Translations under genes and position numbers: made by a program
Source of the DNA: Loktanella sp. IMCC34160
Lineage (GTDB): Bacteria; Pseudomonadota; Alphaproteobacteria; Rhodobacterales; Rhodobacteraceae
Assembly: GCF_004145845.1 (NCBI RefSeq)
Contig: NZ_SELP01000002.1
Span: forward strand, 248,001 to 312,000
Direction of reading: 5' to 3'
DNA length: 64,000 nucleotides
Shown: positions 43,871 to 50,889 of the stretch, one piece after another
How the letters are laid out: every line of letters begins with the position of its first letter
Position numbering within the stretch: position 1 is the stretch's first letter
Notes under the pieces: generated by a model
Database searches by the model: none
Told to the model about the DNA's origin: nothing
The model's input: the letters and a program-made list of their open reading frames with translations, nothing else

Positions 43871-44005
43871 GGGGGTGGTGGGTCAAGACCCACCTTACCC
43901 GGGGGCGCGTCACCCGCCGGACCCAAGCGGATATTTGAGACCCAAAGAAGGACAGACGTCCGAACCTATCCAATTTCGTAAGGTGGGTCTTGACCCACCA
44001 TCCCG
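43871..44005. repeat. Intergenic repeat element B (two inverted 23-bp copies plus shared motif)
   Basis: 43876-43898 and 43978-44000 are exact reverse complements of each other (23 bp). Each contains the palindrome GGTGGGTC-AA/TT-GACCCACC. Between them 43929-43951 is the inverted, 21/23-identical copy of the motif at 925-947. The element lies between the nucleoside hydrolase gene and the 69-aa gene, and fills most of the 192-base gap. Confidence 0.65.
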
Positions 44006-44215
44006 TCAAACCCGGTCTTCAGCGGCCAGCCTGTCGCGCAGTTCCGGTACGCGGGGATGGTTTAACTCAAGCCCGTAAATATAGGCGTGGGTTAGAAAAA
44101 AGCAGGCGGCATCAACCGTGTTTGCCTGATCCGCCGCCTCTGCATAAAGGTCCACAAGCGCGGGACGGTCGTCCCGCGCGTGGGCCGCCAGCAGACGGTC
44201 GTCAAGGTCGCTCAT
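44006..44215 (-). CDS. 69-residue protein coupled to the Rieske oxygenase gene
   Basis: MSDLDDRLLAAHARDDRPAL then VDLYAEAADQANTVDAACFF, LTHAYIYGLELNHP: an all-helical small protein with no signal or TM. Its ATG overlaps the oxygenase stop (ATGA), so it is translationally coupled and probably functions with it. I do not recognise the family. The longer antisense reading upstream in this frame overlaps the oxygenase coding region and is not the real start. Confidence 0.75.
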   Translation of the reverse strand: MSDLDDRLLAAHARDDRPALVDLYAEAADQANTVDAACFFLTHAYIYGLELNHPRVPELRDRLAAEDRV

Positions 44216-45369
44216 TCGCTGGCGTTGCGGTGCGCTTCGATCCGGCCCGCGACCCAGTCGTGGAAGCAATGGGTCGGACCATCCATCGCCGGGCTGAACT
44301 TGCCGCCGTCGAACTGCGGCGCCATCCGGCCTTTCTGCATCCCTTCCACCACGAAGATGTCTTCGACAAAGACGGTTTTCCACTGCGTGGCGTTCTTTTC
44401 GCGCAGGGCGTCGTCGGTGTCCTTGGTCGAATAGAACAGGTGGATATGTTCGCGGGTCTTGGTCTGGGTGACCGGTTCCAGCACGATCGAGAAGCAGTGG
44501 TCCCGCTGCGCGCCCAGAAGCACGTTGGGGTAGACGGCCATGTATTCCGCGCCCGTATCCCATTTGTCCGACAGGTTGGGGAAGTCTGGGAAGACCGCGC
44601 CGTCGTCGCCCTTGATCTGGCGATAGAGCAGCGAGCCCTGACCAGAATAGAGCCCCATTTCGGCGATGTTGTAGTGGTCTTCCAGCCGGGAATAGCTGTT
44701 CAACCCGGGGTGCACCCAAGGCAGGTGGTAGCTTTCGCAGTAGTTTTCGACGGCGAGTTTCCAGTTGGTGTCGACCTCGAGCGTGAACATGCTGTCCGGC
44801 CCGCCATGTACCATCGGCTGGTCGAATTCTTTCCAACGCTCGATCAGGTCGGCGTGGATTTCCTCGAACGGGGCGGCTTGACCATCGATGTTGATGAACA
44901 CGGTGCCGAACCAGATGTGGCTGCGGACCTCGTTCAACCCAAGGTCTTCGCGCACGATGGCGTCATGCTTGTTATGGCCGGGGCCGCCGACATGCGGGGT
45001 GGACACCAGCCGCCCGTCAGTCCCGTAGCACCACGAGTGATAGGGGCAGCGGATCGCGCCTTCGATCTTGCGGGCTTCCTCGACAAGGATCATGCCCCGG
45101 TGGCGGCAGATGTTTTCGAACACCCGGACATGGCCCTGCCGGTCGCGGATCAGCAGAAGCGGCACGCCGAGGAAGGTCATCGGCTTGGCGTCGCCCGGTT
45201 CGGGCACTTCGCCTTCGACGGCCAGACCGGCCCAAGTGGAAAACAGGACCGCCTTCTTTTCCTCTTCCCACAGCGCCGGGTCGACATAATGGGCGTTGGG
45301 CAGGCCGCGCGCGGTTTCAACCGGGCGGCGGACAGCAGAGATATCGGAAATCGGGGAATCCTTGGCCAT
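44212..45369 (-). CDS. Rieske non-heme iron oxygenase, alpha subunit
   Basis: 385 residues. Rieske [2Fe-2S] ligands Cys88-x-His90 (ENICRHRGM) and Cys108-x2-His111 (RCPYHSW). Mononuclear iron His215 and His220 in ENYCESYHLPWVHPG. The ESYHLPWVHPGLNSY layout is shared with the CntA/GbcA-type group acting on quaternary amines as well as with ring-hydroxylating dioxygenases, so substrate cannot be fixed. No reductase or ferredoxin gene is adjacent; electron supply must come from elsewhere. Confidence 0.92.
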   Translation of the reverse strand: MAKDSPISDISAVRRPVETARGLPNAHYVDPALWEEEKKAVLFSTWAGLAVEGEVPEPGDAKPMTFLGVPLLLIRDRQGHVRVFENICRHRGMILVEEARKIEGAIRCPYHSWCYGTDGRLVSTPHVGGPGHNKHDAIVREDLGLNEVRSHIWFGTVFINIDGQAAPFEEIHADLIERWKEFDQPMVHGGPDSMFTLEVDTNWKLAVENYCESYHLPWVHPGLNSYSRLEDHYNIAEMGLYSGQGSLLYRQIKGDDGAVFPDFPNLSDKWDTGAEYMAVYPNVLLGAQRDHCFSIVLEPVTQTKTREHIHLFYSTKDTDDALREKNATQWKTVFVEDIFVVEGMQKGRMAPQFDGGKFSPAMDGPTHCFHDWVAGRIEAHRNASE

Positions 45370-45498
45370 GACGGCGCTCCTTGCTCAGAATCGTGGTGAT
45401 CCTACTCCGAATCCGAGGAACCGGTTGCAGCAAGGCGACATAGGCCTGTATCAGGGCGACATGCGCCGGACCTGCGCCCGGCGCGGTCTTTCGGGCGA

Positions 45499-46059
45499 TC
45501 AGGCCCCGCGGGCCAGTGCCGCAACTCCGGTGCGCGCGATTTCGACCAGACCTAGCGGGCGCATCAGATCGGCGAAGGCGTCGATCTTGTCCGAGGTGCC
45601 GGTGATTTCGAACACAAAGCTTTCCAGCGTCGAATCCACCACATTGGCGCGGAAAATGTCGGCGATCCGCAGCGCCTCGACCCGGTCGTCGCCCTTGCCG
45701 GCGACCTTTAGCAGGCCCAGTTCGCGTTCGACCGGACGGCCTTCGACCGTCAGGTCGTGGACGTCGTGCACGGTGACGATCCGGCCCAGCTGCGCCTTGA
45801 TCTGTTCGATGACCTGCGGGGTGCCGGTGGTGACCACGGTGATCCGGCTCAGGTGGCCGGCATGGTCCACTTCGGCCACGGTCAGGCTTTCGATGTTATA
45901 GCCCCGGCCGGAAAACAGGCCGATGACGCGGGCCAGCACGCCCGGTTCGTTTTCCACGAGGATCGCCAGCGTGTGCCGTTCTTCCACGTCCGAAAAATCG
46001 GGCCGCAGGTTATAGGCGGAATGGCTGGTGGAGCCTTTCTTGATGCGTAGTGCAGACAT
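45499..46059 (-). CDS. ilvN: Acetolactate synthase small (regulatory) subunit
   Basis: 186 residues. N-terminal ACT domain (HTLAILVENEPGVLARVIGL, FSGRGYNIESLTVAEVDHAG) that binds valine for feedback inhibition, then the C-terminal regulatory domain (RPVERELGLLKVAGKGDDRV). Third gene of the ilvB-lipoprotein-ilvN unit, 15 bases after the lipoprotein stop. Confidence 0.96.
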   Translation of the reverse strand: MSALRIKKGSTSHSAYNLRPDFSDVEERHTLAILVENEPGVLARVIGLFSGRGYNIESLTVAEVDHAGHLSRITVVTTGTPQVIEQIKAQLGRIVTVHDVHDLTVEGRPVERELGLLKVAGKGDDRVEALRIADIFRANVVDSTLESFVFEITGTSDKIDAFADLMRPLGLVEIARTGVAALARGA

Positions 46060-46074
46060 GGGTCACTCCGTCCG

Positions 46075-46374
46075 TCAGGTCGTGGCCGGGCAGTCGAGCC
46101 CGGCGATATAGGAATTCACACCCAATTGCTGGGTGAGCGTTGTCACGGTGCAGCCGGTGAGCTGTTCGGCAGCGGCACGGGCATTGCCTGCCAGCCGTGC
46201 CTGATTGCGCAGCCCGGTTGCGTAATTTCGGATCAGGGCGCTGTCGCCCTGAACCTTGATAAAGAACACATCGCCCCCGGCCTCGACCCGCGTCGCGGCC
46301 CCGCCTTCGTCCAGCGGCAGCCCGCCGCCGGTGCAGGCGGCAAGCGCCAAGAGAAGGGCAGGGGCGCTGCGCAT
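46075..46374 (-). CDS. Small lipoprotein between ilvB and ilvN
   Basis: 99 residues. Signal peptide with lipobox: MRSAPALLLALAACTGGG (Cys14 acylation). The mature part has GDVFFIKVQGDSALIRNYAT, ARAAAEQLTGCTVTTLTQQL and GLDCPATT, with a possible disulfide. Start overlaps the ilvB stop by one base (TGATG), so it is translated with ilvB. Function unknown; not a known part of acetolactate synthase. Confidence 0.8.
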   Translation of the reverse strand: MRSAPALLLALAACTGGGLPLDEGGAATRVEAGGDVFFIKVQGDSALIRNYATGLRNQARLAGNARAAAEQLTGCTVTTLTQQLGVNSYIAGLDCPATT

Positions 46375-48125
46375 CAGACCAGAACCGCGCCGCCGGACTG
46401 GATCGCGCCTTCGGTCGAGGCGTCGCCCAGAAGCATTTCGTTATGCGGCTTGCCGCTCGGGATCATGGGGAAGCAGTTTTCGTGCTTTTCCACCAGGCAG
46501 TCGAACAGGACCGGCCCGTCGTAGTTCAGCATCTCCATGATCGCGTCGTCCAGATCCTTCGGGTCGGACACCTGAATGCCCTTGGCCCCGAAGGCCTCGG
46601 CCAGTTTCACGAAATCAGGCAGCGATTCCGACCAGCTGCTGGAATAGCGCTCACCGTGCAGCAACTGCTGCCACTGGCGCACCATGCCAAGCCGTTCGTT
46701 GTTCAGGATGAACTGCTTCACCGGCAGGCGATACTGCATCGCGGTACCCAGTTCCTGCATGTTCATCAGCCAGGATGCCTCGCCCGCGACGTTGATCACC
46801 AGCGCGTCGGGATGCGCCAGTTGCACGCCGATGGAGGCCGGGAACCCATAGCCCATGGTCCCGAGGCCACCGGAGGTCATCCAGCGGTTCGGATCATCAA
46901 AGCCAAGGAATTGCGCCGCCCACATCTGGTGCTGGCCGACCTCGGTGCAGATGTAGCGGTCCATGCCCTTGGTCAGCGCCTCAAGCCGCTCTAGCGCGTA
47001 TTGCGGTTTGATGGTGGTTTCCGACCCGGTGTAGGTCAGGCATTTCACCGCCCGCCATTCGTTGATCTGGGTCCACCACTTGGTCAGCGCCTCGGTGTTG
47101 GTCTTGCGGCCGCGCGATTTCCAGACCTTCAGAAGGTCTTCCAGCACATGGGCCACATCGCCCAGGATCGGGATGTCAACATGGATCACCTTATTGATCG
47201 ACGAGGCGTCGATGTCGATATGCGCCTTCTTCGACCCCGGCGAGAATTTCGAGATCAGCCCGGTGATCCGGTCGTCGAACCGCGCGCCGATGTTGATCAT
47301 CAGATCGCAGTCATGCATCGCCATGTTGGCCTCGTACAGGCCGTGCATGCCTAGCATGCCGATCCATTTCTCGCCCGAGGCCGGGTAGGCGCCCAGCCCC
47401 ATCAAGGTCGAGGTGATCGGGAAACCGGTGGCTTCGACCAGTTCGCGCAACAGCTGGCTGGCCGCCGGGCCAGAGTTGATGACGCCGCCGCCAGTGTAGA
47501 ACACCGGGCGCTTGGCCTTTTCCATCGCTTCGGCCAGTTCGGTGATAGCGGAAAGATCGCCCTTCACCTGCGGCTGATAGCGCGATTTCAGCACCTTCTT
47601 TTCAGTATAGCTGCCGGTGGCGAACTGCACATCCTTGGGGATGTCGATCAGCACCGGACCGGGGCGGCCCGAGGTGGCGACGTGGAACGCCTCGTGGATG
47701 GTCGAGGCCAGCTTGTCGGTCTCCTTCACCAGCCAGTTATGTTTGGTGCAGGGGCGGGTGATGCCGACGGTATCGGCCTCCTGAAACGCGTCCGAGCCGA
47801 TCATGAAGGTCGGAACCTGCCCGGTGAAGACCACGATCGGGATCGAATCCATCAGTGCATCGGTCAGGCCGGTGACCGCGTTGGTCGCACCGGGGCCCGA
47901 GGTCACCAGCGCAACGCCCGGCTTGCCGGTAGACCGTGCATAGCCTTCGGCGGCATGAATCGCGCCCTGTTCGTGACGAACGAGGACATGCTTGACGTCA
48001 TTTTGCAGGAAGATTTCATCATAGATCGGTAGGACAGCCCCACCCGGGTATCCGAATACCGTGTCCACACCCTGATCCTTCAGGGCTTGAACCACCATTT
48101 TCGCTCCGGTCATCTGACGTGTCAT
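46374..48125 (-). CDS. ilvB: Acetolactate synthase large (catalytic) subunit
   Basis: 583 residues. ThDP enzyme that condenses two pyruvates, or pyruvate with 2-oxobutyrate, opening branched-chain amino acid synthesis. N-terminal GAKMVVQALKDQGVDTVFGY and catalytic Glu in VLVRHEQGAIHAAEGYARS; FAD/ThDP parts WVHHL-type central domain; C-terminal GYGFPASIGVQLAHPDALVI. The metal-binding motif, usually Gly-Asp-Gly, reads GEA (VAGEASWLMNMQELG) before ILNNERLG. The gene lies behind a leader peptide and attenuator. Confidence 0.96.
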   Translation of the reverse strand: MTRQMTGAKMVVQALKDQGVDTVFGYPGGAVLPIYDEIFLQNDVKHVLVRHEQGAIHAAEGYARSTGKPGVALVTSGPGATNAVTGLTDALMDSIPIVVFTGQVPTFMIGSDAFQEADTVGITRPCTKHNWLVKETDKLASTIHEAFHVATSGRPGPVLIDIPKDVQFATGSYTEKKVLKSRYQPQVKGDLSAITELAEAMEKAKRPVFYTGGGVINSGPAASQLLRELVEATGFPITSTLMGLGAYPASGEKWIGMLGMHGLYEANMAMHDCDLMINIGARFDDRITGLISKFSPGSKKAHIDIDASSINKVIHVDIPILGDVAHVLEDLLKVWKSRGRKTNTEALTKWWTQINEWRAVKCLTYTGSETTIKPQYALERLEALTKGMDRYICTEVGQHQMWAAQFLGFDDPNRWMTSGGLGTMGYGFPASIGVQLAHPDALVINVAGEASWLMNMQELGTAMQYRLPVKQFILNNERLGMVRQWQQLLHGERYSSSWSESLPDFVKLAEAFGAKGIQVSDPKDLDDAIMEMLNYDGPVLFDCLVEKHENCFPMIPSGKPHNEMLLGDASTEGAIQSGGAVLV

Positions 48126-48173
48126 CTGTCTCTTCCTATCTTCGACGTCGTCGTTTCACTTGTCTTGCGGCAC

Positions 48174-48203
48174 AAAAAAGCCCCCGGGATTTGATCCGAG
48201 GGC
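48174..48203 (-). terminator. ilv attenuator terminator
   Basis: On the minus strand GCCCTCGG (complement of 48196-48203), an 8-nt loop and CCGGGGGC (complement of 48180-48187), then TTTTTT. It lies 26 bases past the leader-peptide stop and about 50 before ilvB. Confidence 0.88.
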
Positions 48204-48245
48204 GCATGGGGAACCGGTATGGCTGGCCTCAGGCCTCCATGCGCC
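48201..48245 (-). promoter_or_regulatory. ilv antiterminator helix
   Basis: CCATGCGCC (48237-48245) and GGCGCATGG (48201-48209) are perfectly complementary over 9 bp. One arm overlaps the leader peptide end and the other the 5' arm of the terminator, so the two structures exclude each other, as expected for transcription attenuation. Confidence 0.7.
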
Positions 48246-48276
48246 AATCACCTACGATTACGAGTAGTTCCGTCAT
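48229..48276 (-). CDS. ilv leader peptide (attenuation)
   Basis: A 15-residue peptide, MTELLVIVGDWRMEA, with the run Leu-Leu-Val-Ile-Val, exactly the amino acids made by the pathway. Ribosome stalling at these codons when charged tRNA-Leu/Val/Ile is scarce would favour the antiterminator. It sits between the putative promoter and the attenuator. Confidence 0.88.
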   Translation of the reverse strand: MTELLVIVGDWRMEA

Positions 48277-48318
48277 CTTTGGTTTCCGTTCCCGTGCGGG
48301 GTTTCGTGCTGGCGGGAC

Positions 48319-48346
48319 CTTATGCATCTGCGGAAATGATGGTCAA
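48319..48346 (-). promoter_or_regulatory. Putative promoter of the ilv operon
   Basis: On the minus strand TTGACC (complement of 48341-48346), 16-nt spacer, CATAAG (complement of 48319-48324), giving RNA start near 48311, about 35 nt before the leader peptide. The remaining intergenic stretch to 48616 is AT-richer and shows no gene. Confidence 0.5.
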
Positions 48347-48616
48347 CCGTCTTTGTGGGGAAAATTTCGCCGGGTGGCCGGATTTCGCAACTTTCTTTCA
48401 GGGCGTCGGGTGCCGCGATGGGGCCGGTGGCGGCAAATCAGCGGCAATCTCGTGATTCTTGACGACTAGAAATCTTGTCGAACGATGGTTTCCGACCAAA
48501 GGTTGTTGTCGGGCGTGTCTGGTTCCGCGTGTGTTTGCGATAACATCGGGCGGAATACGCTTTCATCCAGCGCAGAGTCGCAATTGTCGCACTGAATTTT
48601 CTTGAAATCATGAAAT

Positions 48617-48635
48617 TGGTAAGTAAACCTTACCA
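48617..48635 (+). promoter_or_regulatory. Operator-like inverted repeat upstream of dctP
   Basis: TGGTAAG-TAAAC-CTTACCA: 7-bp perfect arms with a 5-bp spacer, 102 bases before dctP. The TGGT...ACCA outline resembles sites of GntR/FCD regulators that control TRAP transporters. The regulator is not identified in the window. Confidence 0.5.
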
Positions 48636-48736
48636 CACGGCAGGGTTTGCGAAATTGTGGGCCCGACATGAACGAGAGGCTGGCGATTGTTTCGAAAGAC
48701 GCTAGGCTCCGACACGAACCATAAGGGAGGAAAACT

Positions 48737-49822
48737 ATGGATCGTCGCTCTTTCTTGAAAACCTCGGCCCTTGGCGGGACCGCTGCAGCCGCATCCACGC
48801 TGGCGGCTCCGGCTGTTGCGCAGGGCACCCGGACCCTGACCATGGTCACGTCCGTGCCCGACGGCTTTGCGGTTTTCGATGACGCGGCCCAGCACTTTGC
48901 CGATCTCGTCACTGCCATGACCGATGGCGCGCTGACCGTCGACAAAAAGCCGGCGGGTTCGCTCGTGGGTGCGCTGGAAGTGTTCGACGCGGTCAGCGCC
49001 GGGCAGGCCGACATGTATCACTCGGCCGACTACTACTTCATGAACCAGCATCCGGCCTACGCCTACTTCACCGCCGTGCCCTTCGGCGCGACCGGCCCGG
49101 AAATGATGAGCTGGTATCAGCACGGCGGCGGCAAAGAGCTGCACGACGAGCTGGGCCAGATCTTCGGCCTCAAGTCGTTCCTTGCCGGCAACACCGGCCA
49201 CCAGCCGGGCGGTTGGTTCAACAAGGAAATCAACACCGCCGAAGACCTTCAGGGTCTGCGGTTCCGTATGCCGGGCTTTGGCGGCAAGGCCCTTGGCCTG
49301 ACCGGTGCCTCTGTACAGAACATTCCGGGCGGTGAAATCTATCAGGCTCTGTCGTCGGGTGCGATCGACGGTGCCGAATGGATCGGCCCCTTCGCGGACG
49401 AACGTCTCGGGTTCCAGGAAATCTGCGAATTCTACTACACCTCGGGCTTCCACGAGCCGGGTTCGGCCCTGTCGGCCGCGATGAACCGCGATGTGTGGGA
49501 CTCGCTGACGCCCTCGCAGCAGGCGATCGTCGACACCGCAGCCGCTGCAACCCACAGCTGGTCGCTGGCCCAGTCGAACGCCAACAACGCCGTCGCGCTG
49601 GAGCGTCTGAAGGCCGCTGGCGTCAAGGTTCTGCAGTTCTCGGACGAAATCTGGGATGCGTTCGGCACCGCGTCGAAGCAGGCCCTGGACGAGTTCATGG
49701 GCGACGACATCTTCGCCCGGACCCGCGCCAGCTTTGAAGCCTCGGTGCAGGGCACCTACGACTGGATGAGCGTGTCCGACAGCGTCTTCGCCAACCAGCG
49801 GAACCGCGTCAACAACGGCTGA
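48737..49822 (+). CDS. dctP: TRAP transporter substrate-binding protein (DctP)
   Basis: 361 residues. Tat signal peptide (MDRRSFLKTSALGGTAAAAS, twin Arg) ending APAVAQG; periplasmic binding domain with HSADYYFMNQHPAYAYFTAV, EDLQGLRFRMPGFGGKALGL and GAIDGAEWIGPFADERLGFQ. Delivers an organic acid, probably a carboxylate such as a 2-oxo or hydroxy acid, to DctQM; ligand unknown. GGGAGGAAAACT precedes the ATG. A hairpin separates it from dctQ. Confidence 0.95.
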   Translation: MDRRSFLKTSALGGTAAAASTLAAPAVAQGTRTLTMVTSVPDGFAVFDDAAQHFADLVTAMTDGALTVDKKPAGSLVGALEVFDAVSAGQADMYHSADYYFMNQHPAYAYFTAVPFGATGPEMMSWYQHGGGKELHDELGQIFGLKSFLAGNTGHQPGGWFNKEINTAEDLQGLRFRMPGFGGKALGLTGASVQNIPGGEIYQALSSGAIDGAEWIGPFADERLGFQEICEFYYTSGFHEPGSALSAAMNRDVWDSLTPSQQAIVDTAAAATHSWSLAQSNANNAVALERLKAAGVKVLQFSDEIWDAFGTASKQALDEFMGDDIFARTRASFEASVQGTYDWMSVSDSVFANQRNRVNNG

Positions 49823-49846
49823 TCCTGACAGATCGCACATCAACTG

Positions 49847-49870
49847 AACCGGGCCAGAAATGGCCCGGTT
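49847..49870 (+). terminator. Hairpin between dctP and dctQ
   Basis: AACCGGGCCA-GAAA-TGGCCCGGTT with CTTG after it: 10-bp stem with GAAA loop and a weak T-tract. Typical of a partial terminator or stabiliser that raises the binding-protein message above the permease message. Confidence 0.7.
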
Positions 49871-49933
49871 CTTGCAAAAGGGGCGGAGGAGCCGCCTTTT
49901 GCCAACCTGCATCCGATGGAAGGGGGACAGCCC

Positions 49934-50869
49934 ATGGGACTGGTCGAAGCGTGGGGGGGGAATCTCCTCGGGTGGATCGTCGCCAACCTGATCGAATCCG
50001 TCTACAACCTGTTTTACGCGCTGACCCATCCCGGCCTCTGGCTGGATTGGGTTACCTGGAACAACACGACGGAAGACAAGCAATCGCTGATGCGGTTGGT
50101 TTACTACGGTGCCTCGGTCGAGCTGTTCTTTGTCCTTGCGATGCTGTTGATCGTCTACACGGCCGTCGCCATCTGGCACCGGCCGCTGATGTGGGCCACG
50201 GTGCGGGGGCTTGAAAAATTCGCCAATACGGTCGGGCGCACCTTTGCCTGGGCCGGTCTGGCAATGGTCCTGATCCAGATCCTGATCATCTTTACGCAGC
50301 GGATCTTCGCGGTTGCGCAGATCACGCTCGGTTTCGGCATCGCGGTGTCCTTCGACGTCAGCTGGTGGTCCGAAAGTCTTAAGTTTTACAATGCGATGGT
50401 GGTCGCTCTTTGTGCGACTTACACCTTCGTTCAGGGCGGGCATGTGCGCGTCGATCTGGTCTATTCGGCGGTCTCGTTCCGCACCAAGAAGATCATCGAC
50501 ATGTTCGGCAGCCTGGTCTTCATGATCCCGGCGGGTGTCGTGATCTGGATGTATTCCTGGTTCTTCTTCTGGCGGCACATGATCGTGCCGAACGCCTCGG
50601 CTTCGGACGCGCTGGACCGGCTGGTCGCCAAGTCCGCCGCCCTGCGGTGGAACATCGAAACCACGGGGTTCAGTCCGAATGGCTTCAACGCCTACTTCCT
50701 CTTCAAGGTCCTGATCCTTGCCTACACCGGCATGATCCTGATCCACGCCGTCAGCTTCTTCTACCGGTCGTTCCTTGAATGGCGCGAAGGCGAAGCATCG
50801 GAAGGCAAATACCTTGACCGTGACGTTCTGGGCGATCCGACCGCCGAACGCGTCGCCGAAATCCACTAA
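49934..50869 (+). CDS. dctQ: TRAP transporter small permease (DctQ), long form
   Basis: 311 residues, much longer than the usual ~170. Four or more TM helices (VELFFVLAMLLIVYTAVAIW, FAWAGLAMVLIQILIIFTQR, LVFMIPAGVVIWMYSWFFFW, VLILAYTGMILIHAVSFFYR) with HVRVDLVYSAVSFRTKKIID as the DctQ-family core. ATG 49934 has AGGGGGACAG upstream. Confidence 0.9.
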   Translation: MGLVEAWGGNLLGWIVANLIESVYNLFYALTHPGLWLDWVTWNNTTEDKQSLMRLVYYGASVELFFVLAMLLIVYTAVAIWHRPLMWATVRGLEKFANTVGRTFAWAGLAMVLIQILIIFTQRIFAVAQITLGFGIAVSFDVSWWSESLKFYNAMVVALCATYTFVQGGHVRVDLVYSAVSFRTKKIIDMFGSLVFMIPAGVVIWMYSWFFFWRHMIVPNASASDALDRLVAKSAALRWNIETTGFSPNGFNAYFLFKVLILAYTGMILIHAVSFFYRSFLEWREGEASEGKYLDRDVLGDPTAERVAEIH

Positions 50870-50889
50870 AGCGTAAAGGAACGGAACCC

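Noticed and set aside
48608-50866. A 752-codon open frame on the minus strand over the TRAP genes
   Set aside because: Antisense of dctP and dctQ, which have a Tat signal, TM helices and ribosome sites on the plus strand.
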